From the NCBI RefSeq assembly GCF_900110535.1, contig NZ_FOJA01000001.1:682001-746000 (forward strand): a DNA stretch of 64,000 nucleotides, written 5' to 3'. The notes beneath the pieces were generated by a model, which saw only the letters and a list, made by a program, of their open reading frames with translations, made no database searches and was not told the DNA's origin. The translations under genes and the position numbers were made by a program. Numbering within the stretch: position 1 is the stretch's first letter; each line of letters starts with the position of its first letter. Source of the stretch: Halobacterium jilantaiense (lineage in GTDB: Archaea > Halobacteriota > Halobacteria > Halobacteriales > Halobacteriaceae). Below are positions 1 to 8,631 of this stretch, in pieces.

Positions 1-290
1 TCGGTCGGCTCCTGAACGCCATCCGGACCCCGGAAGGAACGGTGCAGTTCCAGGAGACGACCGTGAGTGCGGGAGAGACCGTGACCGTGGTCGGGAGAGT
101 CAGCGGGACCGAGAACGAGCGCGTGCGGTTACAGGGGACCGAATCGATCGACCCCGTCATCACCAGAGCCTCGCCGTCGGAGCTGGACAGCAGATACCGG
201 CGCGCGTACCTGATACAGCTGTACGGCATCCCGCTCCTCGTTACGGCGCTCTGCTCGCTGGCTGGGGTCGGCGCGTTTCTCACCCCCTGA
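1..290 (+). CDS. 3' end of a membrane protein gene (truncated by window edge)
   Basis: The reading frame is open from base 3 and ends at the TGA at 288-290, so only the last ~95 residues are present and the true start lies upstream of the window. The visible part is a beta-rich soluble segment (VTVVGRVSGTENERVRLQGTE), then a hydrophobic helix near the C-terminus (IPLLVTALCSLAGVGAF) preceded by basic residues. This resembles the GIDE-type (E3 ligase-like) membrane domain found in haloarchaeal hypothetical proteins, but that is inference from a fragment. The function is unknown. Confidence 0.6.
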   Translation, partial: GRLLNAIRTPEGTVQFQETTVSAGETVTVVGRVSGTENERVRLQGTESIDPVITRASPSELDSRYRRAYLIQLYGIPLLVTALCSLAGVGAFLTP

Positions 291-444
291 CAGAGCCCGG
301 AGGGGTGACCGATGGTTTCGACTCGGTTGTCCGGCAGCGGGTCACGCGCAAGCTGAACGACCATCTGGAGTCAGAGCGATACGGTGTCGAGACACTCGTA
401 GTCAGCCGCACAGAGTTATCAGCCTCCGCGGGGAACCCACGGGC

Positions 445-1206
445 GTGCACACCGAGACGACAGACGGCGTCCGCCGCATCACGTTCGACCGGCCGGACGT
501 CATGAACGCGTTCACGACCGAAGTGGCAGCCGACCTCGCGGCCGAACTGGAAGCCGTCGACCCCGAGACCTACGACGCAGTCGTGCTCGCTGGCGAGGGC
601 CCGGCGTTCTCCGCGGGCGGCGACGTGCAGACGATGGCGGAGCGCGACGGCACCGTTCGGGACTACTACGAGACCGTCGAGGACTCCTTCGGTCGGCTCG
701 CCGAGGCCGCGATGGACGCCCGCGTCCCACTCGTCGCGAAGGTGGACGGGGACGCCGTCGGGGCCGGCCTCGCGCTCGTCGCGCTCTCGGACTTCGCGTA
801 CGCCACCCCGGACACCCGGTTCTCGTGTGCGTTCGTCCGCGTGGGCCTGATTCCCGACACGGGCGGCAGCTACCTCCTCCCGAAGCTCGTCGGCCTGCGC
901 GCGGCCAAGCGGCTGGCGTTCACGGCGGAGTTCGTCGACGCCGCCGAGGCCGCCGACCTCGGCCTCGTCAACGAGGCCGTCCCGGAGGACGAACTGGACG
1001 CCACAATCGAGGCCCTGCTCGACACGCTCCGAGCGCGCCCCACCGAGACCATCGGCATCATCCGGCAGGCGCTCCACGACAACCTCGGGAAGGAGTGGGG
1101 CGACGCCCTCGACCACGAGAATCTCCTCCAGAGCCACGCCTACGACACCGACGAACACGAGGAAGGTGTCTCGGCGTTCCTCAACGGTCGAGAACCGGAG
1201 TTCTGA
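445..1206 (+). CDS. Enoyl-CoA hydratase/isomerase family protein, PaaG-like
   Basis: A 253-residue crotonase-fold protein of normal family length. The oxyanion-hole segments are visible (FSAGGDVQTM near residue 55 and DAVGAGLALVALSD near 100). The first catalytic Glu of true hydratases (GGGxEL) is replaced by Ala, while the GLIPDTGGSYLLPKLVG segment carries the Asp typical of PaaG-type isomerases. It is therefore more likely a CoA-ester isomerase or ring epoxide isomerase than a plain hydratase; the substrate is unknown. The GTG start at 445 lies about 28 nt after a TTATC box near 417, fitting a leaderless transcript. It stands alone but near other acyl-CoA genes. Confidence 0.85.
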   Translation: MHTETTDGVRRITFDRPDVMNAFTTEVAADLAAELEAVDPETYDAVVLAGEGPAFSAGGDVQTMAERDGTVRDYYETVEDSFGRLAEAAMDARVPLVAKVDGDAVGAGLALVALSDFAYATPDTRFSCAFVRVGLIPDTGGSYLLPKLVGLRAAKRLAFTAEFVDAAEAADLGLVNEAVPEDELDATIEALLDTLRARPTETIGIIRQALHDNLGKEWGDALDHENLLQSHAYDTDEHEEGVSAFLNGREPEF

Positions 1207-1225
1207 GCGAACCGTCGGGCCGTCG

Positions 1226-1810
1226 TCAGTCGCCGGCTGCCACCTGCCAACCCACCAGCACGGCGAGTCGACTGACGACGTAGGCGGCGACGAAACCGGA
1301 GACGGCTCCCCGAGCCCAGGTCAGAAGCGAGAGGAGCGAACCGAATGTGATTGTGTTCCCGACAAACTGGCCGGTCTGGGACCCCTCCAGCCGATGGAAG
1401 ACGATGTCTCTCTGGGCGAGGAGAGGAACGCCCGCTCCGAGGAACACACCCGGAAGAACGCTGAGCGCGGCCAGCGGTAGCGTCGGCGGGGGGCCAACGA
1501 GCGTCGCGACCGTCACCCAGTCGAACACCACCCAGAAGTACCCGAGTGTCACGGACGCGGCGCAGAAGATAGCGAGCTTGTACAGCGACGCGAAGAACGT
1601 CCTGCTCGACGAGCGGTCCACCTCCGTCGGAATCTCGTACAGGTACGCGTACCGGGGGACGAGCCGGTACCCGAGCACGCCGATGGAAGCGAGGCAGGCG
1701 AAAATCACAGCGAGGGTGTCGTACCCGACGACCAGTGCGAGCGCACCGCCGAGGAGGGCGAGCGGGACCACCGCAGCCATCGACAGCCTGGCTCTTCGAA
1801 CCTCGTTCAC
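1226..1810 (-). CDS. Hypothetical multi-pass membrane protein
   Basis: A 194-residue protein with about five hydrophobic segments: residues ~11-30, 30-50, 75-97, 105-125 and 165-190. No catalytic or transport signature is recognised. The GTG start at 1810 follows a TTACGG-like box about 27 nt upstream, suggesting leaderless expression. It converges with the enoyl-CoA isomerase gene, with only ~19 bases between the stop codons. The reading frame keeps normal halophile codon bias, so I accept it as real, but I cannot assign a role. Confidence 0.75.
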   Translation of the reverse strand: MNEVRRARLSMAAVVPLALLGGALALVVGYDTLAVIFACLASIGVLGYRLVPRYAYLYEIPTEVDRSSSRTFFASLYKLAIFCAASVTLGYFWVVFDWVTVATLVGPPPTLPLAALSVLPGVFLGAGVPLLAQRDIVFHRLEGSQTGQFVGNTITFGSLLSLLTWARGAVSGFVAAYVVSRLAVLVGWQVAAGD

Positions 1811-1873
1811 GAGGGGTTCGACTCGACTGAGCCGTAAGTACGGTGTGGGTCGTTCGCGGGCGACGAGACCGCC

Positions 1874-3493
1874 CTACTCCAGCCCCTCCCCCAGCGCGCG
1901 CGCCACGGACTCGTCGACGAGTCCCTCGCGAATCAGGTCCGCGACCGTCTCCATCTCGCCGGCGAGCGAGCGGTCGACAGTCACGGGGTCCGACACCTCC
2001 CGCACGAGGTCGTAGACGGCCCCTGTGCCCGCGCCGAGCGCGAGGTCACCGTCGACGAGCTCGCGGGCCTGTGCCGCACAGAGCAGTTCGACGCCGACGA
2101 CGGTGCCGGCCTTCTCGGCGGCTTCCCGGACGTTGTACGCCGACCCGGCGCTCATGCTCACGTGGTCCTCCTGATTGCCGGAGACCGGCGTGTTGTCCGT
2201 CGACGGCCGGCCGAGCGACCGGAGGTCGTTCACGAGCGACGCCGCGGTGTACTGGGGAATCATCAGCCCCGAGTGCAGGCCGCTCTCCGGAGAGAGGAAT
2301 GGCACCAGGTGGTCCTCCTGAATCTCGGGGTTCAGCAGGCGGTCGGTGCGGCGCTCACTGATTGCGGCGAGTTCGGCGAGCGCGCTCGCGGCGTAGTCCA
2401 GCCTGAGCGCCAGGGGCTCGCCGTGGAAGTTCCCGCCGGAGACGACCGCGGCGCGGTCGGTGCCGCTGGCCCGTGAGTCGACGCTGTCGCCGTCGAACAC
2501 GAGCGGATTGTCGGTCGCGCTGTTCAGTTCGACCTCGACGGCCTCGCGGAGATGACCGAGTGCGTCCCGGGCCGCGCCGTGGACCTGCGGGAGGCACCGA
2601 ATCGAGTACGCGTCCTGCACGCGGTCGCAGTTCCGGTGGGATTCGACAACCTCGCTGTCGGCGGTGAGGCGCTTGACGTTGCGCGCGCTCGCCGCCTGCC
2701 CGGCGTGCGGCCGGACCTCGTGGATTGCGGGGTCGCAGTTCGCGGTCGTCGACATCGTCACCTCGGTCGTGAGCGCGCCCGCCACGTCCGCGGCGCGCAG
2801 CACGCGCTCGGCGTCCAGCAGCGCGAGCGCCGCCAGCCCCGTCGTGAGCTGTGTGCCGTTGATGAGCGCGAGTCCCTCCTTCGCGCGCAGCGTCACGGGC
2901 TCTAGGCCGGCCGCGGCGAGCGCCTCGTCGCCCGGCAGCCGTTCACCGTCCACGTCGGCTCGCGGTTCTCCGCTCGCTCGTTCCGTGTCGCGTGGCGACA
3001 CGCGGGCTGCCCCTTCTCCGATGAGCACCAGCCCGAGGTGGGCGAGCGGCGCGAGGTCGCCGCTCGCGCCGAGGCTCCCCCGGGACGGCACTACGGGGTG
3101 GACGCCCTCGTTCAGCATGCCGACGAACAGGTCCAGCACGTCCTCGCGGATGCCGGAGTAGCCCTTGGCGAGCGCGTTCAGCCGCGTGAGGAGGAGCGCG
3201 CGAACCGCCTCGCGGCCGAGTTCGTCCCCGGCACCGGCGGCGTGGCTCCGCAGGAGGTTCGTCTGGAGCGCTTCGAGGTCGTCGGCCTCGATGCGGGTGT
3301 CCACGAGCGACCCGAAGCCCGTGTTCACGCCGTAGACCGCCTCGTCGCCGTCGAGGACGTCCTCGACGCGCTCGCGGGACGCCCGCACCGCGGCCCGTGC
3401 GTCCTCGGGAATCTCGACGCGGGCGTCGTTTCGGGCGACTGCCTCAACGTCCTCGGGCGTGAGGCTCTCGCCGTCGACGAGCACGTCGGTCAC
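1874..3493 (-). CDS. hutH: Histidine ammonia-lyase HutH
   Basis: Converts L-histidine to trans-urocanate and ammonia, the first step of histidine utilisation, in the cytoplasm. The 539-residue protein has the MIO-forming Ala-Ser-Gly triad at residues 143-145 (SLGASGDLAPLAH), the Tyr of VYGVNTGFG near residue 54, and the conserved LINGTQ and SGGNFHG segments. It is longer than the typical ~510 residues because of an extra peptide around residues 160-180 (SPRDTERASGEPR), encoded by a perfect hairpin, and a second short expansion before SGGNFHG. Its GTG start overlaps the hutI stop (GTGA), marking it as the last gene of the hutUGIH operon. Confidence 0.97.
   Translation of the reverse strand: MTDVLVDGESLTPEDVEAVARNDARVEIPEDARAAVRASRERVEDVLDGDEAVYGVNTGFGSLVDTRIEADDLEALQTNLLRSHAAGAGDELGREAVRALLLTRLNALAKGYSGIREDVLDLFVGMLNEGVHPVVPSRGSLGASGDLAPLAHLGLVLIGEGAARVSPRDTERASGEPRADVDGERLPGDEALAAAGLEPVTLRAKEGLALINGTQLTTGLAALALLDAERVLRAADVAGALTTEVTMSTTANCDPAIHEVRPHAGQAASARNVKRLTADSEVVESHRNCDRVQDAYSIRCLPQVHGAARDALGHLREAVEVELNSATDNPLVFDGDSVDSRASGTDRAAVVSGGNFHGEPLALRLDYAASALAELAAISERRTDRLLNPEIQEDHLVPFLSPESGLHSGLMIPQYTAASLVNDLRSLGRPSTDNTPVSGNQEDHVSMSAGSAYNVREAAEKAGTVVGVELLCAAQARELVDGDLALGAGTGAVYDLVREVSDPVTVDRSLAGEMETVADLIREGLVDESVARALGEGLE
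2984..3002. repeat. Hairpin inside hutH (8-bp stem, 3-nt loop)
   Basis: The arms CGTGTCGC and GCGACACG are perfectly complementary around GTG. They encode part of an extra peptide, about residues 164-171 of HutH, that interrupts the usual GEG...GERL segment of the enzyme. It resembles the hairpin in the hutU insertion and several intergenic hairpins in this window. Confidence 0.6.
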
Positions 3494-4728
3494 GCGCGCT
3501 CACCTCCCGACGCCACAACCGAACCGTCCTTCAGCACCGTCTCGGCGCTGTTCACGCCGAAGTTGTAGGGGACGTGGACGTAGCTCGGGCCGTCCACGAC
3601 GACGAGGTCGGCGGCCGTCCCCTCGCGGAGCGTCCCCGTTCCGTCCTCCCGGTCGATTGCGGTGGCGGCGTGGGCCGTCGCGCCGAGCAGCGCGTCCGCG
3701 GGTGCCATCCGCATCCCGTTGCAGGCGAGCGCGACCGCGAACCCCATCGACTGCGAGTAGCAGTTCGGATTCAGGTCCGTCGCGAGCGCGACCGGTGCGC
3801 CGGCCGCTGCGAACTGCTCGGGGTCGGCGTAGTCCTCGCCGAGCGAGAACGCGGTGCCGGGCAGCAGCACGGGCGTCACGTCGGCATCGGCGAGCGCCTC
3901 GGCGTCCTCCCGGTTCGCGTGCAGGAGGTGGTCGGCGCTCGCGGCGTTCAGGTCCGCGGCGAGCTGGGCGCTCCCGAGTCGCGTGAACTCTTCGGCGTGA
4001 ATCTTCGGCGTGAGGCCGTGTTCCCGCCCGGCTTCGAGGATGCGCCGGGACTGTTCGATGGTGAACACGCCTTCCTCGCAGAACACGTCACAGAACTCGG
4101 CCGCGCCGTGGTCGGCGGCGGCAGGGATTTGCTCCGCGACCACCTCGTCGACGTAGTCCTCGGTGTCGCGTCCGTCCGGCACGGCGTGCGCGCCGAGGAA
4201 CGTCCCGACCACGTCGACCGGATGGTCGGCCGCCGCGGTCTCGACGGCGTCCAGCATCCGTAGCTCTGTCTCCGTGTCGAGCCCGTAGCCCGTCTTCACC
4301 TCGGCTGTCGTCGTGCCGTGGGCGAGCATCGCGTCGAGTTGCGCGGTGAGATTCGCGACCAGTTCGTCGTCGCTGGCCTCCCGGACCGCCTCGACGGTCC
4401 GGAGGATGCCGCCGCCCTCGGCGAGAATCTCCTGATAGGGCTTGCCCCGGAGCTTCTGGGCGAACTCGTCGCTGCGGTCGCCCGCGAACAGCGCGTGCGT
4501 GTGCGGGTCGACGAACCCGGGAATCACAGTCTGCCCGGACGCGTCGATGTCCGTGTCGGCGTTCTCCGCCGGGTACTCCGCGAGCAGGTCCGAGGTCCGG
4601 CCGACGGCTGCCACGTCACCGTCGACGACCGCGAGCGCGCCGTCCTCGTAGGCCTGCAGGCTGCCCTCGTCGTCTGGGCCGACCACGAGTTCGCTCGCGC
4701 CGTGGACGACGGTCTGCAACTCAGGCAT
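3490..4728 (-). CDS. hutI: Imidazolonepropionase HutI
   Basis: Hydrolyses 4-imidazolone-5-propionate to N-formimino-L-glutamate, the third step of histidine breakdown. The 412-residue amidohydrolase has the metal site [16 protein letters not shown] with His76 and His78, the family segment [15 protein letters not shown], a central HAEE motif (KIHAEEF) and the DLNPNC segment near residue 320. Length matches the family. Start ATG 4728 overlaps the end of hutG by 8 nt and its TGA overlaps the hutH GTG, so translation is coupled within the operon. Confidence 0.97.
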   Translation of the reverse strand: MPELQTVVHGASELVVGPDDEGSLQAYEDGALAVVDGDVAAVGRTSDLLAEYPAENADTDIDASGQTVIPGFVDPHTHALFAGDRSDEFAQKLRGKPYQEILAEGGGILRTVEAVREASDDELVANLTAQLDAMLAHGTTTAEVKTGYGLDTETELRMLDAVETAAADHPVDVVGTFLGAHAVPDGRDTEDYVDEVVAEQIPAAADHGAAEFCDVFCEEGVFTIEQSRRILEAGREHGLTPKIHAEEFTRLGSAQLAADLNAASADHLLHANREDAEALADADVTPVLLPGTAFSLGEDYADPEQFAAAGAPVALATDLNPNCYSQSMGFAVALACNGMRMAPADALLGATAHAATAIDREDGTGTLREGTAADLVVVDGPSYVHVPYNFGVNSAETVLKDGSVVASGGERA

Positions 4729-5632
4729 GGTGGCCCCCGAGGAAGTGTGCGACCGTCCGCGCTGCGGCGTCGACAGTTCGGTTCTCGGTGTCCAGCGGGG
4801 GCGCGGTCTCGACGACCTCGAACCCCGCGACCCGGGGCCGACCCGCGACGCGGCGGACGAGCCGGAACAGTTCTCTGGGCTGGAGGCCGCCGGGCGTCGG
4901 CGCGCTCGAACCGGGATACGCGGCGTCCAGCACGTCGACGTCGACGCTGACGTATATCTGGTCGACGCCGCCCATCGCGGCGAGGGCGGCGTCGAGCGCG
5001 CCGCCGGGGTCGGCGGCCACCGTCTCCGCCGTGACGACCTCGCCGCCCCGCTCGTCGAGGTAGTCGGCGTACTCGGTGCTCGTCTCGAAGTGGCGCGCGC
5101 CGACGACGGCCAGCGCGTCCAGTCCGTCCTCGAAGAGCTGTCGGTACGGCGTGCCGCTGGAGGGCTCGCCGTCCGCCTCTCGACAGTCGAGGTGCGCGTC
5201 GAAGCTCACGACGCCCAGCGACCCCCGGTCGAGCAGCGGGCTCGCGTTCGCGTACGACAGGGAGTTGTCACCGCCGAGAAACACCGGGAGCGCACCCAGG
5301 TCGTGGATTCGGTCGGCGACCTGCCGGACGGACCGCTGGGCCGCTGCGACGCCGTCGGCGTCGACCGCTACGTTCCCGAGGTCGCCGACCGAGGAGACTG
5401 GGCCGCGCTCGAAGTGGTGGCTCTTCACGCCCGCGAGCGACTCGCGGATTGCAGCGGGACCGTCGGCCGCGCCTGTCCGCCCGATGACCGCGCCGTCGTA
5501 CGGCTCGCCGACGACCACGGCGTCGTAGTCGGTCGCAGTCTCCGGGACCGCTGTCTCGATTACGTCCCCGAACTGCTCGTCGTTCGGGTCCGAGGACGTG
5601 CCCGTCCAGTTCTCTGTCCGAGTCAGGGTCAT
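4721..5632 (-). CDS. hutG: Formimidoylglutamase HutG (arginase/ureohydrolase family)
   Basis: Expected to release formamide from N-formimino-glutamate, giving glutamate, the last hut step. The 303-residue ureohydrolase fold shows [10 protein letters not shown] (Asp145, His147, Asp149) and the [10 protein letters not shown] motif (Asp231, Asp233), both manganese-ligand motifs. The usual first metal ligand in the GGDHS motif is Asn123 instead (GGDNS), an unusual substitution. Start ATG 5632 overlaps the hutU stop (ATGA). Operon position supports HutG over agmatinase or arginase. Confidence 0.92.
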   Translation of the reverse strand: MTLTRTENWTGTSSDPNDEQFGDVIETAVPETATDYDAVVVGEPYDGAVIGRTGAADGPAAIRESLAGVKSHHFERGPVSSVGDLGNVAVDADGVAAAQRSVRQVADRIHDLGALPVFLGGDNSLSYANASPLLDRGSLGVVSFDAHLDCREADGEPSSGTPYRQLFEDGLDALAVVGARHFETSTEYADYLDERGGEVVTAETVAADPGGALDAALAAMGGVDQIYVSVDVDVLDAAYPGSSAPTPGGLQPRELFRLVRRVAGRPRVAGFEVVETAPPLDTENRTVDAAARTVAHFLGGHHA

Positions 5633-7458
5633 CGGTCCTCCATCGGGACGGAGACATCCGATTCCCGGGCTTCGTCGAGTGCGTCCTCGTAGCCGGCGTC
5701 TGCGTGCCGAATCACGCCCATTCCGGGGTCAGTGGTGAACACGCGGCGGGCCTTCTCGGCGGCGAGGTCCGTGCCGTCGAGGACGACGTGGTTGTTCGTG
5801 TGCAGCGAGTTCCCGATGCCGACGCCGCCGCCGTCGTGGACGCTCACGATGTCCGCGCCCGCGGCGGTGTTCAGCAGCGCGTTCAGAATCGGCCAGTCGG
5901 CGACCGCGTCCGTACCGTCCTGCATGGCCTCCGTCTCGCGGTTCGGACTGGCGACGCTGCCGGCGTCGAGGTGGTCCCGCGTGACGACGACGGGAGCCTC
6001 GATTTCGCCGTCCGCGACGAGGTCGTTGATTCGGAGGGCGAAGCGAGCGCGCTCGGTGAGGCTGGCTTCGGCGGTTTCACCGCCTCCGTCACGAGACTCC
6101 CGCGGAGTCTCGCCGTCGTCACTCTGGTACCCCAGCCAGCACACCCGGCTCGGGAGCCCCTGGAACTGCACCTGCTCCTGCGCGAGGTCGATCCAGCGGT
6201 GGAGGTCGTCCTTCTCGGGGAATAGCTCTTTGACGGCCTCGTCGGTGCGGTGGATGTCCTCGGGGTTCCCGGAGAGCGCGACCCACCGGAACGGCCCCTT
6301 CCCGCGGCAGAACAGCGGCCGGATGTACGCCGGGACGAACCCCGGGAAGTCGAAGGGGTCGTGGGTCTCGCCGGCGGTCGTGGTCACGTCACCCCGGTGG
6401 TCGTCGACCTGCCCGCGGATGTTGTTCCCGTACTCGAAGGCGACCGCGCCCTCGTCCTGCATCGCGAGGATGGCGGCGACGTGGCGCGCCATCGTGTCCA
6501 TCGACGCCTCGCGGTACGCGTCGGGGTCGTCGTCGCGCAGTTCGTCGGCCTCCGCGACGGTGTAGCCGCTCGGGTAGTACCCCTCCAGTTCGTCGTGGGC
6601 GCTCGTCTGGTCGGTGACCACGTCCGGCACGAAGCCGCGGTCGAGCATCCCCTCCAGCACGTCCGCGGCGTTCCCGTGGACGCCCACGGAGTAGGGTTCG
6701 CCGGCCTCGGCAGCGTCTTCGGCTCGCCGAATCGCCTCGTCGAGGTCGTCGGTCTTCTCCATGCAGTAGCCCGTCTCGATGCGGCGGTCGATGCGGTCCT
6801 CGTCGACCTCGGCGGCGATGCAGACGCCGTGGTTCATCGTGACCGCGAGCGGCTGCGCGCCCCCCATCCCGCCGAGTCCCGCGGTCACGACGGTCTTCCC
6901 GCGGAGGCCGTCGTTGTCCGGGTAGTGCTCGCGCGCGAGCTCGGCGAGCGTCTCGAAGGTCCCCTGGATGATGCCCTGTGTGCCGATGTACGCCCACGAG
7001 CCCGCCGTCATCTGGCCGTACATGATTTTCCCGTCGGCTTCGAGTTCGTGGAAGTGCTCCCAGTTGTCCCAGTTCCCGACGAGATTCGAGTTCGCGATGA
7101 GGACGCTGGGCGCGCGCTCGTGGGTGTCGAAGACGCCGACCGGCTTCCCGGACTGCACCAGCAGCGTCTCGGTGTCCTCTAGGCTCCGGAGTTCGTCGAG
7201 GATGGCGTCGTAGGCGTCCCACGAACGCGCCGCGCGGCCCGTCCCGCCGTAGACGACGAGGTCCTCGGGCTTCTCGGCGACCTCCGGGTCGAGGTTGTTG
7301 TTCAGCATGCGGAGGGCTGCCTCCTGCCGCCAGCCCTCGCACTCGGTGTCGGTGCCGGTCGGCGCTCCCCGGTAGGACTCCCACTCGGGGGACGGCTCGC
7401 CCACCTCGAAGTCTGCGTCTGGCGCGTCCATGCCCACACGTTCGGCGACGAGTCCCAT
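5629..7458 (-). CDS. hutU: Urocanate hydratase HutU
   Basis: Converts urocanate to 4-imidazolone-5-propionate using tightly bound NAD+. Signatures present include [26 protein letters not shown], the dinucleotide site [45 protein letters not shown] and [11 protein letters not shown]. At ~609 residues it exceeds the usual ~555. The main excess is a ~20-residue acidic/Arg insertion at about 448-470 ([19 protein letters not shown]), whose DNA forms two adjacent hairpins. I chose ATG 7458, about 31 nt from the shared TATA-like element; GTG 7473 and ATG 7431 are alternatives. It is the first gene of the hutUGIH operon. Confidence 0.96.
   Translation of the reverse strand: MGLVAERVGMDAPDADFEVGEPSPEWESYRGAPTGTDTECEGWRQEAALRMLNNNLDPEVAEKPEDLVVYGGTGRAARSWDAYDAILDELRSLEDTETLLVQSGKPVGVFDTHERAPSVLIANSNLVGNWDNWEHFHELEADGKIMYGQMTAGSWAYIGTQGIIQGTFETLAELAREHYPDNDGLRGKTVVTAGLGGMGGAQPLAVTMNHGVCIAAEVDEDRIDRRIETGYCMEKTDDLDEAIRRAEDAAEAGEPYSVGVHGNAADVLEGMLDRGFVPDVVTDQTSAHDELEGYYPSGYTVAEADELRDDDPDAYREASMDTMARHVAAILAMQDEGAVAFEYGNNIRGQVDDHRGDVTTTAGETHDPFDFPGFVPAYIRPLFCRGKGPFRWVALSGNPEDIHRTDEAVKELFPEKDDLHRWIDLAQEQVQFQGLPSRVCWLGYQSDDGETPRESRDGGGETAEASLTERARFALRINDLVADGEIEAPVVVTRDHLDAGSVASPNRETEAMQDGTDAVADWPILNALLNTAAGADIVSVHDGGGVGIGNSLHTNNHVVLDGTDLAAEKARRVFTTDPGMGVIRHADAGYEDALDEARESDVSVPMEDR
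6070..6112. repeat. Two tandem hairpins inside hutU insertion
   Basis: At 6070-6084 the arms GGCGGT and ACCGCC flank TTC. At 6092-6112 the 9-bp arms CGAGACTCC and GGAGTCTCG flank CGC. Both are perfect and both have 3-nt loops. Together they encode the peptide insertion (about residues 449-464) that is absent from the typical urocanase core sequence. Confidence 0.65.
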
Positions 7459-7484
7459 AGGCGTACACCCCACCTCACGACGGG

Positions 7485-7494
7485 TTATTTATCA
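7485..7494. promoter_or_regulatory. Shared divergent TATA-like element, hutU / hut-linked regulator
   Basis: TTATTTATCA is the only AT-rich block in the short space between the divergent genes. Its centre is about 25 nt from the regulator GTG (7515) and about 31 nt from the hutU ATG (7458), suitable as box A in both directions. Any regulator bound here would affect both promoters. Confidence 0.55.
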
Positions 7495-7514
7495 GTGAGG
7501 CGGGAAAGGCGTCC

Positions 7515-8141
7515 GTGCAGCAGGCGACGTTCCGGCTGGCCGGCGGTAACGCGTACGCCGCCGCGACGGCCGACACGGACGCGAGAATGCGGCTCTGGTG
7601 CAACGACCACTGCGACCTCCTCGACGTCCGCGGCGAGGGTGCCGACGGCGTGCTCGAAGCCGTCGACGCCGACGTCGGCGTCCGCGAACGCGTCGACGAG
7701 GGGGACACGACGCTGGCGGTCACCGACGCCTGCCTGCGGGCCGAGTCGGACGGCGTCGAGGACACGCTCGCCGCCCACGGCTGCCTCCTCGTGCCGCCGC
7801 TGACGTACGCCGACGGCGAGAAACACCTCCGCGTGCTGGCGCTCGCTCCGGAGTCACTGACCGCGGTGTACCACGACCTCCGCGCCGACTACGACGTCAC
7901 GGTCGCCGACAAGCAGACCGTGAGCGCGCCGCAGTCGGCCGCGCCGGGCGAGTCCGCCCCGGACCTCACCGCTCGGCAGGCGGCCGTGCTTCGCGCGGCC
8001 GTCGAGTCCGGCTACTACGACCGCCCCCGGGAGACGACGACGGCGGCTCTCGCGGAGCGCTTCGGCCTCGCTCGCTCCACGCTCGAAGAACACCTGCGGC
8101 GCGCCGAGGGGAAGGTCGCGCGCGCCGCGCTCCAGCGGTAG
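7515..8141 (+). CDS. Bat-type HTH_10 transcriptional regulator, probable hut regulator
   Basis: A 208-residue protein. The C-terminal ~60 residues form the haloarchaeal HTH_10 (bat-like) DNA-binding domain: LTARQAAVLRAAVESGYYD, then LAERFGLARSTLEEHLRRAE. The N-terminal ~140 residues are the variable sensory part typical of short family members and have no PAS or GAF signature I can name. It is divergent from hutU and shares its 40-nt promoter region, so control of histidine utilisation is the likely role, by position. The GTG start is set by the upstream TATA-like box. Confidence 0.88.
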   Translation: MQQATFRLAGGNAYAAATADTDARMRLWCNDHCDLLDVRGEGADGVLEAVDADVGVRERVDEGDTTLAVTDACLRAESDGVEDTLAAHGCLLVPPLTYADGEKHLRVLALAPESLTAVYHDLRADYDVTVADKQTVSAPQSAAPGESAPDLTARQAAVLRAAVESGYYDRPRETTTAALAERFGLARSTLEEHLRRAEGKVARAALQR

Positions 8142-8153
8142 CGCAACGCTTCT

Positions 8154-8172
8154 GTCTCCGGCCGCCGGAGAC
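8154..8172. repeat. Intergenic hairpin (8-bp stem, 3-nt loop)
   Basis: Arms GTCTCCGG and CCGGAGAC flank CCG. It sits 13 nt after the regulator stop codon and directly abuts the GTG of the next gene. It could act as a weak terminator, as an operator over the start site, or belong to the short-hairpin class also seen in hutH and hutU. Confidence 0.55.
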
Positions 8173-8607
8173 GTGGACGTGCGCAGATTCGTCGCCGCAG
8201 TCGTCGCGGGCGTACTCGTTCAGGCGGCAGTGCTGGCGACGTTCCGGGAACTCCCCCCGCGCCTCCCGCCCACGTCGGTCACGGCGTTCCGCGTGTTCTT
8301 CGTCGGCGTCCTCGGCGGGTACGTCGCGGCCCAGTTCGCGGTCCGCCGGCCCCGGGCCGCAGCCATCGCGGCCGGAGTGAGCGTGGGCGTCGGCGTCGGC
8401 GCGGCGTTCTGGTGGGCGGTGCTGTACGGCGACACCGTCGGCGTCGTCCGCCACCTCCACTACGCGCTGGCGACGGCCGGCGTCCCCGGTCGCCTGATTC
8501 GGGACGTCCCGCGGCTCGTGGTCGCGGCCGCGGCGCTGGTGGTCGCGGCGGCGTTCGCGTTCGGCGGCTCGCTCGGCGGGTGGACGGCGACCGCCGGTCC
8601 GGACTGA
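8173..8607 (+). CDS. Hypothetical membrane protein
   Basis: A 144-residue protein with four predicted transmembrane helices (about residues 4-20, 37-55, 60-80 and 110-135), rich in Ala and Val. No family motif is recognised. The GTG start directly follows an intergenic hairpin; the frame upstream is blocked by the regulator gene end. It may be co-transcribed with the preceding regulator, since the gap is only 31 nt. Confidence 0.7.
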   Translation: MDVRRFVAAVVAGVLVQAAVLATFRELPPRLPPTSVTAFRVFFVGVLGGYVAAQFAVRRPRAAAIAAGVSVGVGVGAAFWWAVLYGDTVGVVRHLHYALATAGVPGRLIRDVPRLVVAAAALVVAAAFAFGGSLGGWTATAGPD

Positions 8608-8631
8608 CGCCGGCGCTCGCTGCGCCAGCAG

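Noticed and set aside
305-505. 66-codon frame starting before the enoyl-CoA isomerase
   Set aside because: It overlaps the isomerase start, turns Arg/Ser-rich in the overlap and has no own promoter; 291-444 is better explained as leader and promoter.
280-1158. Long minus-strand open frames opposite the enoyl-CoA isomerase
   Set aside because: Third-position bias and crotonase motifs are on the plus strand; long antisense frames are a by-product of high GC.
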